From NCBI GenBank assembly GCA_013289615.1, contig JABCZO010000004.1:62001-126000 (forward strand): a DNA stretch of 64,000 nucleotides. Reading direction: 5' to 3'. Under the pieces are notes generated by a model. That model was not told the origin of the DNA. It made no database searches and saw nothing but the letters and a program-made list of their open reading frames with translations. The position numbers and the translations under genes were made by a program. Shown here one piece after another: positions 35,517 to 45,185 of this stretch. How positions within the stretch are numbered: the stretch's first letter is position 1; every line of letters begins with the position of its first letter. This DNA is from Gammaproteobacteria bacterium. GTDB taxonomy: Bacteria; Pseudomonadota; Gammaproteobacteria; Steroidobacterales; Steroidobacteraceae.

Positions 35517-36596
35517 CTACTCGATGCGGCGGCCGATCCGACTCCAGACCGGCCCGCCGGAGCGATGCAGGTCCCAATTGAACCAGATTCGGGTCGCTTT
35601 GCCGACCAGATGATCCTCCGGCACGAAACCCCAGTAGCGGCCATCGTAACTGTTATCGCGATTGTCGCCGATCATCAGGTATTGGCCCGGCGGAACGTCG
35701 ATGTCGTCCCGGTCGCTGGGATCGCGCAGTCCGGGCGTGCTCGGCTCGATGCATTCGTAGTTGCGCTCCAGCTTGCGGTTGCAGCTGGAACTGGGCGCCG
35801 CCACGATTTCGTCCGGGGTCAGGCACGACAGCGTCTGGTGGCGGTGCGTCCCCAGGATCTCGGTCGACTGGCGCATATTGTGGTAGCAGCCATCGTCGTA
35901 GCGGCCATCGGCCTGCAGCGGCACCGGCACGCCGTTGATGATCAGCTGGTCGGAGCGGATGCGCACGTGATCGCCCGGCAGGCCGACCAGGCGCTTGATG
36001 AAGTTGACCGCCGGATCGGGCGGGTAGTGGAACACCACCACGTCGCCGCGCTGCGGTTCACCGATCGAGACCACCTTCTGGTCGAGCACCGGCAGCCGCA
36101 GGCCGTAGGCGTATTTGTTGACGATGATGAAATCGCCGTCGAGCAGCGTCGGCATCATCGAATCGGACGGAATACGAAACGGCTCGAAGATGAACGAGCG
36201 CACCAGCAGTACGATCACCGCGACCGGGAAGAAGCTGCGCGCGTAATCCACCGTGACCGGCACCGGCTGCTCGGATGCATCGCGACCGGCGGCGATCGCC
36301 GCACGGCGCCGCATCGGCTCGAACAGCAGGTGATCGACCAGCCACACCAGGCCGGCGGCCGTCACCACCGTGACCAGCACCATGCTGAAATCCAGCCGCT
36401 CGGACAGCAGCAGGCGCAACAGCGCCGCCAGCAGCAGCAGCGGCAACGCGTAGTAGATCGCCGCCAGCAGCGGCCTGTCCACCGCGCTGCTGCCGGCGAT
36501 GCGCCGGCGCGGCCGCAGGAACCAGTCATCGACTATGGCGATCAGCGCCGCCGGAATCGCCAGCAGGGTGAGCACCGTGAGTACCTGCGTCAGCAT
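35517..36596 (-). CDS. lepB: Signal peptidase I
   Basis: It cleaves signal peptides of exported proteins at the outer face of the inner membrane. Hydrophobic helices lie at the N-terminus (two within residues 1-95). The catalytic Ser is in IPSDSMMPTLLDGDF (about 143). The general base Lys is in VNFIKRLVGLPGD (about 199), and the C-terminal box GDNRDNSYDGRYWGF is present. At 359 aa it is longer than E. coli LepB (324). The extra length is mainly a Cys-containing periplasmic insertion at about 230-285 with four cysteines. It lies 28 nt downstream of lepA, the usual partner. Confidence 0.95.
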   Translation of the reverse strand: MLTQVLTVLTLLAIPAALIAIVDDWFLRPRRRIAGSSAVDRPLLAAIYYALPLLLLAALLRLLLSERLDFSMVLVTVVTAAGLVWLVDHLLFEPMRRRAAIAAGRDASEQPVPVTVDYARSFFPVAVIVLLVRSFIFEPFRIPSDSMMPTLLDGDFIIVNKYAYGLRLPVLDQKVVSIGEPQRGDVVVFHYPPDPAVNFIKRLVGLPGDHVRIRSDQLIINGVPVPLQADGRYDDGCYHNMRQSTEILGTHRHQTLSCLTPDEIVAAPSSSCNRKLERNYECIEPSTPGLRDPSDRDDIDVPPGQYLMIGDNRDNSYDGRYWGFVPEDHLVGKATRIWFNWDLHRSGGPVWSRIGRRIE

Positions 36597-36624
36597 GCCT
36601 GGTCCTCTGGAGCGCGGCGGCAGC

Positions 36625-38418
36625 TCATTTGCGCCCGACTTTCAGTACCGCCAGAAAGGCCTCCTGCGGGATTTCGACCTGCCCCACCAGCTTCATGCGC
36701 TTCTTACCCTCTTTCTGCTTTTCGAGCAGCTTGCGCTTGCGCGAGACATCGCCGCCGTAGCACTTCGCCAGCACATTCTTGCGCAGCGCCTTTACCGTGG
36801 CGCGCGCAATCACGTGACTGCCGATCGCGGCCTGCACCGCAACCTCGAACATCTGCCGCGGAATGAGCTCCTGCATCTTGTCGACCAGTTCGCGGCCGCG
36901 CGCATAGGCGTGCTCGCGGTGCACGATGATCGACAGCGCATCGACCGGCTCGCCGTTGATCAGGATATCAAGCTTTGACAGCGGCGCGACCTGAAAATGG
37001 CTGAAAACGTAATCGAACGACGCGTAGCCGCGGGTGGCGGATTTCAGCCGGTCGAAGAAGTCGAGCACCACTTCGGCCAGCGGCAGCTGGTACTGCAGCG
37101 ACACCTGCGCCGCCAGGTAGAGCATTTTCTTCTGCACGCCGCGCTTTTCGCTGCACAGCCCGAGCACGGCGCCGACGTAGTCCGGCGGCACCAGGATGCT
37201 GGCGGTGATGATCGGCTCGCGGATCTCGGCGATCACGTTCAGCGGCGGAAGTTTCGACGGGTTGTCCACATAGTCGACGCTGCCGTCGGTGTGCGCGACC
37301 TCATAGATCACGGTCGGCGCGCTGGTCACCAGGTTCAGCCCATATTCGCGCTCGAGCCGCTCCTGCACGATGTCCATGTGCAGCAGCCCGAGGAAGCCGC
37401 AGCGAAAGCCGAAACCCAGTGCGGTGGAGGATTCGGGTTCGTAATGCAGCGCCGAGTCATTGAGCTTGAGCTTGGCGAGCGCATCGCGAAAGCTCTCATA
37501 GTCCTCGGCATTGATCGGGAACAGGCCGGCGAATACGCGCGGCTGTATCTGCTTGAAGCCGGGCAGCGGCGCATCGCACGGGCGAGCATCGAGGGTGATC
37601 GTGTCGCCCACCGGTGCACCGTCGATCTCGCGGATGCCGGCGATCACGAACCCGACCTCCCCGGCGCTGAGCGTGTCGAGCGCGATCGACTTGGGGGTGA
37701 AGCGGCCGAGCTTGTCGATGCTGTGGGCGCGCCCGGTGGACATCACGCGAATCTTGTCGCCGCGCCGCAGGACGCCATTGACCATGCGCGTCAGGGATAC
37801 CACGCCGACATAGTTGTCGAACCAGGAATCCACGATCAGCGCCTGCACCGGCGCGTCGGGGTCGCCCTGCGGCGGCGGAATGCGGGCGATGATCGCCTCC
37901 AGCAGCTCCGGTACCCCCTCGCCGGTCTTGGCGCTGACGCACACCGCGTCCTGCGCGTCGATGCCGATGATCTCCTCGATCTCGGTGATGACGCGCTTGG
38001 GATCGGCCGAGGGCAGGTCGATCTTGTTGATCACCGGCAGCACCTCCAGGCCCTGCTCGATCGCGGTGTAGCAATTGGCGACACTCTGCGCCTCCACGCC
38101 CTGGGAGGCATCCACCACCAGCAACGCGCCCTCGCCGGCCGCAAGGCTCCTCGACACCTCGTATGAGAAGTCGACATGGCCGGGGGTGTCGATCAGGTTG
38201 AGCTGATAGGCCTCGCCGTCGCGCGCCTGATAGTTCAGCGTCACGCTTTGCGCCTTGATGGTGATGCCCCGTTCGCGCTCCAGGTCCATCGAGTCGAGCA
38301 CCTGGGCCTGCATCTCGCGCGCCTCGAGGCCGCCGCACAGCTGGATCAGCCGGTCAGCGAGCGTCGATTTTCCATGGTCAACGTGCGCGATGATGGAGAA
38401 ATTGCGTATGCGTTGCAT
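36625..38418 (-). CDS. lepA: Elongation factor 4 (LepA)
   Basis: A ribosome-bound translational GTPase proposed to act on stalled or initiating ribosomes. The 597-residue protein has the G1 motif AHVDHGKST (10-18), switch [10 protein letters not shown] (about 77), NKID (about 131), EF-G-like domains, and the unique LepA C-terminal domain ending [17 protein letters not shown]. The lepA-lepB order is widely conserved. Confidence 0.97.
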   Translation of the reverse strand: MQRIRNFSIIAHVDHGKSTLADRLIQLCGGLEAREMQAQVLDSMDLERERGITIKAQSVTLNYQARDGEAYQLNLIDTPGHVDFSYEVSRSLAAGEGALLVVDASQGVEAQSVANCYTAIEQGLEVLPVINKIDLPSADPKRVITEIEEIIGIDAQDAVCVSAKTGEGVPELLEAIIARIPPPQGDPDAPVQALIVDSWFDNYVGVVSLTRMVNGVLRRGDKIRVMSTGRAHSIDKLGRFTPKSIALDTLSAGEVGFVIAGIREIDGAPVGDTITLDARPCDAPLPGFKQIQPRVFAGLFPINAEDYESFRDALAKLKLNDSALHYEPESSTALGFGFRCGFLGLLHMDIVQERLEREYGLNLVTSAPTVIYEVAHTDGSVDYVDNPSKLPPLNVIAEIREPIITASILVPPDYVGAVLGLCSEKRGVQKKMLYLAAQVSLQYQLPLAEVVLDFFDRLKSATRGYASFDYVFSHFQVAPLSKLDILINGEPVDALSIIVHREHAYARGRELVDKMQELIPRQMFEVAVQAAIGSHVIARATVKALRKNVLAKCYGGDVSRKRKLLEKQKEGKKRMKLVGQVEIPQEAFLAVLKVGRK

Positions 38419-38463
38419 CTAGGGGCTTGGAAGCCCCGGAGGCGGGGCGCGCGGATTATAGCC

Positions 38464-38742
38464 TTAAGCCGCGCCGGGCCGGTCGGCGAGCGCGCGCAGC
38501 AACTCGGCCTGATCCAGCCGGCCACTGCACACCGGGGTCTCATCGAGCAGCAGCACCGGAATCTTCAGCCCATAACGGCGCTGCAACTGCGGATCCGAGT
38601 CCACGTCCTTAAGCGTGAGCGGCGGCAGCGCATGGCGCTCGCGCAGCGCCGTCAGCTCGCGCAGCATGTCGTCGCACAGCCCGCACTCGGCGCGAGTCAG
38701 TAGCGTCAGCCGGTGCCCGACGGCACCCTGCGGCACACTCAA
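38464..38742 (-). CDS. Glutaredoxin-like (DUF836) protein
   Basis: A 92-residue thioredoxin-fold protein with an active-site CGLC (residues 20-23) after the beta strand LTLLTRAE. The cis-Pro region is IPVLLLDETPVCSG. The family is annotated as glutaredoxin-like and has unknown targets. The likely start is TTG 38740-38742, which overlaps the rseB stop as TTGA; GTG two codons later is an alternative. It lies between rseB and lepA, a place where some relatives have a DegP-type protease gene. Confidence 0.86.
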   Translation of the reverse strand: MSVPQGAVGHRLTLLTRAECGLCDDMLRELTALRERHALPPLTLKDVDSDPQLQRRYGLKIPVLLLDETPVCSGRLDQAELLRALADRPGAA

Positions 38743-40037
38743 TGCCGACCCGGGGCCGCACCGGCAGCGCCGCCGAAGGCGGCACCGCCGGCCACGCCGG
38801 GGGCAGCGCCGGGGACGCCGGAGACGCCGGGGGCGCCGAAAGCGGTCGTACCATTGCCGCTGCCAAAGCCCGCGCGGCCGCTGCCCAGGCCGTGGTTGTC
38901 CGGGCTGGCAGCCGGGCCCTGGGTGGCTGAAATCTCATCGAAGATCGAGCCGCTGCCGTCGGTGTGGCGCGCTGGCGTCAGCAGACCGCCCATGCCCAGC
39001 AGTGATTCGGGCATGCTCGGCGCGGGAGCTGCGGTGCGGATCGACAGCGCGATCGCGCGTACCGTATCGGGCGGCACTTCGCCGACCGCGGTGACCCGGT
39101 AACCCTGCACCACGGTCGAGTAGGCCGAGGAGGAACCGATGGTCGCGGCATCGTCCGAGCCATGCTCGGTGGGCTGCTTGCGGCCGATCTCGACGAATAC
39201 CGATACCGAGGCCAGCCCGTCGCTGAATACCAGGTGTTCCACCGGACCACTGTGCAGCACCTGGCGCGCACTGACGGTCATCCGAAATCCGGGCGGCAGC
39301 ACGCTCTCCTCCCAGGAGATCGACAGGCCACGCGAATCCACCGGATCGGCCAGGTGCTGTACGCGGCGGTAATTGCGCGCGTCCACCGCCGGTTCCAGCT
39401 CGGAATCGGCGATATGCGCGGGCAGGCGCAGGTCAGTGAACACGATCTGCTCGAGCACCTGGCCCGAACTGCTGCGCAACTGCGTCTTGAGCGGCATCGC
39501 GGTGGCCTCGTCGATCCAGACGCGATAGCCGTAGCGCAGCTGATCCATCGGCACCACCGCGATCACGCGCGCATCGCGGCCCGAGACGCGCGTCTTCTGC
39601 AGTTCGGTGACCTGGTAGAGCCGCACGGAGCTGGCGTCCACTTGCGGCAGGCTGCCGAGCAGCAGACCGGCGTCGTTACTCTTCTCTTCCAGCACGGTAC
39701 GCTTGTCGGGCAGGTAGCAGGTCAGCTGGCTGCCCTTGCGGATGAACTCGCGGCCCGAGCCGTCCATCGACAGCAGCCGCTCGGAGACGCCGTCGCTGCC
39801 AACGCGATGGATCACGCGCAGCGTCTCGGTCTCCCCGGCATGTTCGTGGACGAATACGCCCTCGTAATTACGCGTCGCCAGCGCCTGATCGGTGCGCGCC
39901 AGCCATTCCAGGGGATCGTCTTCGGCCACCGCAGCGACGGCACTGGCCAGCAGCGCCGCGCAACTGCCGGCGGCCCATAGCGTTGCCGCGGCGCTGGAGC
40001 GGTTAGCGGCCCGAGGCTGAAGCCGCAACGGTCGCAT
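38739..40037 (-). CDS. rseB: Sigma-E regulatory protein RseB/MucB
   Basis: A periplasmic sensor that binds the anti-sigma factor RseA and protects it from proteolysis until mislocalised lipopolysaccharide or lipoproteins are sensed. The start is ATG 40035-40037 with AGGTG upstream. This gives a signal peptide (TLWAAGSCAALLASAVAAVAE) and a mature domain with WLARTDQALATRNYEGVFVHEH, the RseB N-terminal pattern, and a C-terminal domain near 225-310. The last about 70 residues are a Gly/Ala/Pro-rich, low-complexity extension not found in E. coli RseB (318 aa versus 432 here). It overlaps rseA by 35 nt. Confidence 0.88.
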   Translation of the reverse strand: MRPLRLQPRAANRSSAAATLWAAGSCAALLASAVAAVAEDDPLEWLARTDQALATRNYEGVFVHEHAGETETLRVIHRVGSDGVSERLLSMDGSGREFIRKGSQLTCYLPDKRTVLEEKSNDAGLLLGSLPQVDASSVRLYQVTELQKTRVSGRDARVIAVVPMDQLRYGYRVWIDEATAMPLKTQLRSSSGQVLEQIVFTDLRLPAHIADSELEPAVDARNYRRVQHLADPVDSRGLSISWEESVLPPGFRMTVSARQVLHSGPVEHLVFSDGLASVSVFVEIGRKQPTEHGSDDAATIGSSSAYSTVVQGYRVTAVGEVPPDTVRAIALSIRTAAPAPSMPESLLGMGGLLTPARHTDGSGSIFDEISATQGPAASPDNHGLGSGRAGFGSGNGTTAFGAPGVSGVPGAAPGVAGGAAFGGAAGAAPGRH

Positions 40038-40749
40038 GCACTGCACCTGCCGCTGGACTTGCAGGCGCGCCAGCCACGGCCGCGACCGGCACCGCGCTGT
40101 CGGCCCCATCCTCGTTGCTGACCAGCGCGGACAGCAGATTGCGCCGCATCAGCGGCGTGGAATATTCGCTGTGGGCGACAATGAAATCAGCCAGCTCGGT
40201 GCGCAGCGCGTTATTGACATTGACGACGCTGGCGGGCGTCACGTAACTGACCGGCTCGCCAGTGCTGCCGCGTCGCGCCAGAGCGGCGCCCGGATCGGCA
40301 GTCGCGACATTGGCCAGCACGGCGCCGTCGCGGCCGGGGGTCAGCGCCGCTGCGGGCGCCTGCGAATCGGGGCGAGCAGCCGCCGATTGAGCCAGCGTGC
40401 CGCTGCCGGCGCCCACGGACGCGGTTCGCAGCAGTGAAATCGACAGGCCGGCCACCGCCACCACCAGGGAGGCCGACAGCGCGACGTTGACGATCAACTT
40501 TCTGCCGCGCCGCGAGCGCGGGTGCAGCTCCGATCCGGAAAGGGCGGCGCTCACGCGACGGGCGAAGCCGCTGCGCGCGGTGGCCACCGGCTCCGAGCGC
40601 ATCGCGGCCCCGATCAGCGCGTAGCGCGACCAGCGGGCACGCAGATTCTCATCGCGGTCGATACGCCGCGCCAGCAACTCGCATTCGGTCGCCGGCAACT
40701 CGCCGTCGAACATCGCCGACAGCTGGCTCTCTACTTCATCCGTGATCAC
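40003..40749 (-). CDS. rseA: Anti-sigma-E factor RseA/MucA
   Basis: A single-pass inner-membrane protein that sequesters RpoE. The 248-residue protein starts with the RseA N-terminal domain (SQLSAMFDGELPATECELLARRI, about 8-30). It has one transmembrane helix (LIVNVALSASLVVAVAGLSISLL, about 84-106) and a periplasmic, Ala-rich region. The segment YSTPLMRRNLLSALVS near 200 resembles the MucA/RseA C-terminal part. The start is GTG 40747-40749 with GGAGG six nt upstream, overlapping the rpoE stop as GTGA. Confidence 0.92.
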   Translation of the reverse strand: MITDEVESQLSAMFDGELPATECELLARRIDRDENLRARWSRYALIGAAMRSEPVATARSGFARRVSAALSGSELHPRSRRGRKLIVNVALSASLVVAVAGLSISLLRTASVGAGSGTLAQSAAARPDSQAPAAALTPGRDGAVLANVATADPGAALARRGSTGEPVSYVTPASVVNVNNALRTELADFIVAHSEYSTPLMRRNLLSALVSNEDGADSAVPVAAVAGAPASPAAGAVHATVAASASGR

Positions 40750-41354
40750 ACCAGTTCCTCCGTTCGACCCAAGCCGCCGTCAAATACCTCACGCAGCCGT
40801 CGATCGATCGCCTCGCGGGCGCGAAAGATCCTCGAGCGCACCGTGCCCACCGGACAGTCCATTGAGGCGGCAATTTCCTCGTAACTCATGCCCTCGAGCT
40901 CGCGCAGCACGATCGCGGTGCGCAGGTCCTCGGGCAGCTCACCGATCGCGTGATTGACGGTATCGCGGATCTCCTCGGTGAGTGCCAAGCCCTCGGGGGT
41001 TTCCGGATCCTTCAGCCGACTGACCATGTCCGATGACTCGTCGTTACCCTGCAGATCCAGCTCGTAGCTCACCGGATTGCGTTCGCGGGCGGCCAGGGCG
41101 TTCTTGGCGGTGTTGATCGCGATGCGGTACAGCCAGGTATAAAAGGCGCTGTCACCGCGAAACTGTGGCAGCGCGCGGTAGGCCTTGACGAACGCCTCCT
41201 GGGCCACATCCTCGGCATCGGCGGGGTTTCGCAGGTAGCGCATCACCAGCTTGACGACCTTGTGCTGATACTTGAGCACCAGCAGGTCATAGGCGCCGCG
41301 CTCGCCGCGCTGCACCCGCCTTACCAGACTCAAGTCACTCGCATCCACGACCAT
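40746..41354 (-). CDS. rpoE: RNA polymerase sigma factor RpoE/AlgU
   Basis: An ECF sigma factor for the envelope stress response. The 202-residue protein has region 2 (LVRRVQRGERGAYDLLVLKYQHKVVKL and FRGDSAFYTWLYRIAINTAKN). Region 4 has LPEDLRTAIVLRELEGMSYEEIA and CPVGTVRSRIFRAREAI, nearly the same as E. coli RpoE and Pseudomonas AlgU. I use ATG 41352-41354 because AGGA lies seven nt upstream; ATG 41367-41369 would add five residues. It heads rpoE-rseA-rseB and probably reads its own promoter just upstream. Confidence 0.95.
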   Translation of the reverse strand: MVVDASDLSLVRRVQRGERGAYDLLVLKYQHKVVKLVMRYLRNPADAEDVAQEAFVKAYRALPQFRGDSAFYTWLYRIAINTAKNALAARERNPVSYELDLQGNDESSDMVSRLKDPETPEGLALTEEIRDTVNHAIGELPEDLRTAIVLRELEGMSYEEIAASMDCPVGTVRSRIFRAREAIDRRLREVFDGGLGRTEELV

Positions 41355-41400
41355 GGGCAATCCTGTCATCGCACTGCCAGGCCGCGCATCGACGACCTGA

Positions 41401-41427
41401 ACAGACTCGGAACCGTACTTTAAGTTC
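41401..41427 (-). promoter_or_regulatory. Sigma-E (AlgU-type) promoter upstream of rpoE
   Basis: Read on the minus strand, GAACTT (41422-41427) is followed by exactly 16 nt and TCTGT (41401-41405). The AlgU/RpoE consensus is GAACTT-N16/17-TCTGA. The transcription start would be near 41394, about 25-40 nt before the two candidate rpoE starts. This supports autoregulation of the operon. Confidence 0.75.
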
Positions 41428-41518
41428 TTCAGATGGAGTCTATCAGCAGTAGCGGACATGAGGACCTTGGAGCCAGTCGGCAGTGATACGGGGCGCCCAC
41501 GAGCTTGGAGCCGGGGGC

Positions 41519-41818
41519 TCAGCGAAGGTTCCCGCCGCCGCGCTTGCTCGACATAATGCAACCCTCGGCCAGGATCGACGCCACCAGCGCGGCCACTGGC
41601 GCCCGCTCGGGGGGCTCGCGGCGCAGCAGGTAGCCCGCCAGCTGCGGGTCGGGCAGCTCGAGCAGCGCCTCAAACTCGCCGCGTTGGGCGTCGCTGGCGG
41701 CCTCGAACCGGCGCTCCAGCCAGCCGATCAGCAGCAGGTCGAGTTCCTTCATGCCGCGACGGCAGCGCCAGCGCATCCTGGCCAGGCTCGCGGCCGGCAG
41801 TGGCGTGCTCACGGTCAA
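41519..41818 (-). CDS. sdhE: Succinate dehydrogenase assembly factor SdhE
   Basis: A small protein that promotes covalent attachment of FAD to SdhA. The 99-residue protein has the family motif MRWRCRRGMKELD (about 15-27), in which RGxxE is the conserved functional sequence, followed by a five-helix layout. The likely start is TTG 41816-41818; the first about 12 residues are uncertain. It is 6 nt downstream of sdhB and ends the sdh operon. Confidence 0.92.
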   Translation of the reverse strand: MTVSTPLPAASLARMRWRCRRGMKELDLLLIGWLERRFEAASDAQRGEFEALLELPDPQLAGYLLRREPPERAPVAALVASILAEGCIMSSKRGGGNLR

Positions 41819-41824
41819 GGCGCT

Positions 41825-42616
41825 TCAGTGCTGGCGCTCGACCAGCATTTTCTTGATGGCGCCGATCGCCTTGGCCGGGTTCAGGTCCTTCGGGCAGGCC
41901 TCGGTGCAGTTCATGATGGTGTGACAGCGATACAGCCGGAACGGATCCTCGAGGGCATCGAGCCGCTCGCCGGTGGCCTCGTCGCGACTGTCGACGATCC
42001 AGCGATAGGCGGCCAGCAGTGCGGCGGGTCCCAGGTAGCGCTCGGAGTTCCACCAGTAGCTCGGGCAGGCGGTGGAACAGCAGGCGCACAGGATGCAGGC
42101 GGAAGGCCGGTCGATCCTCTGCTGCTCCTCCTTGGATTGCAGCCGCTCGCGGTCGGGCGGCGTCGGGGTGGCGGTCTGCAGCCACGGCTTCACCGCGGCG
42201 TACTGGGCATAGAAATTCGTCAGGTCGGTCACCAGATCCTTCACCACCGGCAGGTGCGGCAGCGGATAGATACTGATGTCGCCGCGGCCGAGCTCATTGC
42301 AGGCCTTGGTACAGGCGAGGGTATTCAGGCCGTTGATGTTCATCGCGCACGAGCCGCAGATGCCTTCACGGCACGAGCGGCGCAGCGACAGCGTCGGATC
42401 GATCTCGTTTTTGATCTTCAGCAGCGCATCGAGCACCATCGGCCCGCAGCTGGCCATGTCGAGCTGGTAGCTGTCGATGCGCGGCCGGCTGCCGGCTGCC
42501 GGATCGAAGCGATAGATGCGAAAGCGCCGCAGGTTCCTGGCCCCGGCCGGCGCACTGAAGGTCTTACCGGCAGCCTGATCGATGCGCGAATTGGGCGGCA
42601 ACCTGAATTCAGCCAT
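41825..42616 (-). CDS. sdhB: Succinate dehydrogenase iron-sulfur subunit
   Basis: The electron-transfer subunit of complex II. Ligands for the 2Fe-2S centre lie in [21 protein letters not shown] (about 80-100 in the chain). Ligands for the 4Fe-4S and 3Fe-4S centres lie in [12 protein letters not shown] and [12 protein letters not shown]. The 263-residue length fits the family with a slightly extended N-terminus. It starts 1 nt after the sdhA stop. Confidence 0.97.
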   Translation of the reverse strand: MAEFRLPPNSRIDQAAGKTFSAPAGARNLRRFRIYRFDPAAGSRPRIDSYQLDMASCGPMVLDALLKIKNEIDPTLSLRRSCREGICGSCAMNINGLNTLACTKACNELGRGDISIYPLPHLPVVKDLVTDLTNFYAQYAAVKPWLQTATPTPPDRERLQSKEEQQRIDRPSACILCACCSTACPSYWWNSERYLGPAALLAAYRWIVDSRDEATGERLDALEDPFRLYRCHTIMNCTEACPKDLNPAKAIGAIKKMLVERQH

Positions 42617-42617
42617 G

Positions 42618-44402
42618 TCAGTACGTCCGGGCCTTGGGGGCGATGACTTCGATTTCGTTGGTCAGGGTATGCAGGTGCACCGGCCGGTAGTCGATGCGCG
42701 CACGGCCCTCGCTATCGACCCAGCACAGACTGTGTTTCATCCAGTTGACGTCGTCGCGCTGCGGGAAATCCTCGCGTGCGTGTGCGCCCCGGCTCTCCTG
42801 GCGATTGGCGGCCGAATGAATGGTCGCCAGCGCCTGCAGCAGCAGGTTGTGCAGCTCCAGGGTCTCGACCAGGTCGGTATTCCAGATCAGGCCGCGATCG
42901 AACACCGCCACCTCGGCGAACGAGGCAACGGTGTCCGACAAGCGCGCGATGCCCTGCTGCAGCGACTCGCCGGTGCGAAACACCGCCGCATCGGTCTGCA
43001 TGATGCGCTGCATCTCCAGGCGAATCGAGGCGGTCGGACGCGCTCCACTGGCAAAGCGCAGCCGGTCGAAGCGCGCCAGCATCCCATCGACGCCGTCCTT
43101 CGGCAGCGAGCGCTGCGTGGCGCCCGGCGTCAAGGTGGCGGCACAGTGGCGGGCGGCCTCGCGGCCGAACACCACCAGGTCGAGCAATGAATTGCTGCCC
43201 AGGCGGTTGGCGCCGTGCACCGACACGCAGGCGGCTTCACCGATCGCCATCAGCCCGGCCACCACGCCGTTGGCATCGCCGTTCTTGAGCGTCACCACCT
43301 CGCCCTGGATCGTGCACGGGATGCCGCCCATGTTGTAGTGCACCGTGGGCAGGATCGGGATCGGCTCGCGCGTGACGTCAACGCCGGCGAATATGCGGGC
43401 GGTATCGGCGATGCCGGGCAGGCGCTCGTGGATCACGGCGGCGCCCAGATGCTCCAGGTGCAGGTGGATATGATCCTTGTGTTCACCGACGCCGCGGCCC
43501 TCGCGAATCTCGATCGTCTCGGCGCGGCTGACGACGTCGCGCGAGGCCAGGTCCTTCGCATTCGGCGCGTAGCGCTCCATGAAGCGCTCCCCCAGCGCGT
43601 TGGTCAGGTAGCCGCCCTCCCCGCGCGCCCCTTCGGTGATCAGGCAGCCCGAGCCGTAGATGCCGGTCGGGTGAAACTGCACGAATTCCATGTCCTGCAG
43701 CGGCAGATCCGCACGCAGCACCATGCCCCCGCCATCGCCGGTGCAGGTGTGCGCCGAGGTGCACGAGAAGTAGGTGCGGCCGTAGCCGCCGGTGGCGAGG
43801 ATCGTCGTCTGCGAGCGGAAGCGATGCAGCTTGCCGTCGGCCAGATCGAGCGCGACCACGCCGCGACATTCGCCGTTCTGCATGATCAGGTCGAGCGCGA
43901 AGTACTCGATATAAAACTCCGCCTGATGGCGCAGCGACTGCTGATACAGCGTGTGCAGCATCGCGTGCCCGGTGCGATCGGCGGCGGCGCAGGTGCGCTG
44001 CGCGATGCCCTTGCCGTAATGGGTGGTCATGCCGCCGAACGGGCGCTGATAGATGCGGCCATCGTCGGTGCGCGAAAACGGCACCCCGTAGTGTTCCAGT
44101 TCGATCACCGCGGCGGGCGCCTCCTTGCACATGAATTCGATCGCGTCCTGGTCGCCCAGCCAGTCCGATCCCTTGACCGTGTCATACATATGCCAGCGCC
44201 AGTCGTCCTCGCCCATGATCGCGAGCGCGGCACTGATACCGCCCTGTGCCGCCACGGTGTGGCTGCGGGTCGGAAACACCTTGGTGATGCAGGCGGTGGA
44301 CAGCCCGGCCTCGGCCAGCCCGAGCGTGGCGCGCAGGCCGGCGCCACCCGCGCCCACCACGACCACGTCATAGGTGTGATCCACGAACTCGTACGCGCTC
44401 AT
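42618..44402 (-). CDS. sdhA: Succinate dehydrogenase flavoprotein subunit
   Basis: It oxidises succinate to fumarate using covalently bound FAD. The 594-residue protein has the FAD-binding [17 protein letters not shown] (about 16-32) and the flavinylated His in [10 protein letters not shown] (about 48). The active-site segments TEGARGEGG and the C-terminal RSCRESRGAH-like [18 protein letters not shown] block are present. ATG 44400-44402 overlaps the sdhD stop by 4 nt; the open frame upstream is sdhD's DNA. Confidence 0.97.
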   Translation of the reverse strand: MSAYEFVDHTYDVVVVGAGGAGLRATLGLAEAGLSTACITKVFPTRSHTVAAQGGISAALAIMGEDDWRWHMYDTVKGSDWLGDQDAIEFMCKEAPAAVIELEHYGVPFSRTDDGRIYQRPFGGMTTHYGKGIAQRTCAAADRTGHAMLHTLYQQSLRHQAEFYIEYFALDLIMQNGECRGVVALDLADGKLHRFRSQTTILATGGYGRTYFSCTSAHTCTGDGGGMVLRADLPLQDMEFVQFHPTGIYGSGCLITEGARGEGGYLTNALGERFMERYAPNAKDLASRDVVSRAETIEIREGRGVGEHKDHIHLHLEHLGAAVIHERLPGIADTARIFAGVDVTREPIPILPTVHYNMGGIPCTIQGEVVTLKNGDANGVVAGLMAIGEAACVSVHGANRLGSNSLLDLVVFGREAARHCAATLTPGATQRSLPKDGVDGMLARFDRLRFASGARPTASIRLEMQRIMQTDAAVFRTGESLQQGIARLSDTVASFAEVAVFDRGLIWNTDLVETLELHNLLLQALATIHSAANRQESRGAHAREDFPQRDDVNWMKHSLCWVDSEGRARIDYRPVHLHTLTNEIEVIAPKARTY

Positions 44403-44785
44403 GCGCCACCCGCCAGCGCGATGCGCAGCACCGCGTACACCCCGCCGGCCGCGAACAGCACGTGCACGAACAGTGACGCCAGCAGCGCGCTGCTCTTCGA
44501 CACAAAGCCGTGGACATAGTCCTCGATCACCTCCTGGATACCGAGCCACGAATGCCAGCTGGCGATCAGCAGCGTCAGGGCGAGCAGCACCGGGTGCAGG
44601 CCCGCACCGATCCAGCCGGTGACGGTCGGGTAGTCGGATGACGGCAACGACAGCAGCGCGATCAGCAGCCAGATCGCCAGCGGCGCCAGTGCGACGGCGG
44701 TGACGCGCTGGATCAGCCAGTGGCCGACGCCATCGTGCGCGCTGCCGTGATGCAGTGCCCGTGCCAGCGGCGCACGCAGGCTCAT
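44399..44785 (-). CDS. sdhD: Succinate dehydrogenase membrane anchor SdhD
   Basis: A 128-residue cytochrome b-type anchor with three transmembrane helices (about 27-50, 60-80 and 92-115). [14 protein letters not shown] at about 22-35 and [17 protein letters not shown] at about 75-91 carry the conserved Arg, His and Asp/Tyr positions associated with quinone and heme binding in the family. It overlaps sdhC by 4 nt. Confidence 0.94.
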   Translation of the reverse strand: MSLRAPLARALHHGSAHDGVGHWLIQRVTAVALAPLAIWLLIALLSLPSSDYPTVTGWIGAGLHPVLLALTLLIASWHSWLGIQEVIEDYVHGFVSKSSALLASLFVHVLFAAGGVYAVLRIALAGGA

Positions 44786-45174
44786 GCGGCGCCTGCGCCG
44801 GGCCGGAAGATGAAATACAGGCAGACCGCGGCGCCGATCAGCGTGACGGCGAGCACTAGCACGGCACTGCGGCGCGCATCGACGCGTTCATAGCCGAAGC
44901 CCAGATCCCAGGCGAGATGGCGCAGGCCGTTGCAGAAGTGATAGATCAGCGCGGCCACCGCCAGTGACGCCAGTAGTTTGCCGGCAATGCCGGTCAGCAG
45001 CGGCAGGATCGCCGCATAGGTCTCGGCACCCAGGCTGGCGCTGACCAGCCAGGCGATGAGTCCAAGCAGCGCCAGCGCCAATGCCACACCGGTGATCCGG
45101 TGCACGATCGACAGTGTCATCGTGTAGGCCCAGCGGTAGCGCGTGATGTGCGGTGATAACGGTCGCTCAGCCAT
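44782..45174 (-). CDS. sdhC: Succinate dehydrogenase cytochrome b556 subunit SdhC
   Basis: A 130-residue anchor with three transmembrane helices. It has the family start [26 protein letters not shown] (about 4-29) and the heme-ligand region [19 protein letters not shown] (about 75-93). I use ATG 45172-45174, with GGGAG eight nt upstream, not the longer frame starting with TTG at 45189. It starts 11 nt after the DUF1674 gene's stop. Confidence 0.95.
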   Translation of the reverse strand: MAERPLSPHITRYRWAYTMTLSIVHRITGVALALALLGLIAWLVSASLGAETYAAILPLLTGIAGKLLASLAVAALIYHFCNGLRHLAWDLGFGYERVDARRSAVLVLAVTLIGAAVCLYFIFRPGAGAA

Positions 45175-45185
45175 GCCTGCTCCCG

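Noticed and set aside
41498..41520. GAGCC-GGG-GGCTC hairpin after sdhE as a terminator
   Set aside because: It has no T-run on the minus strand. It may be a stem, but termination cannot be supported.
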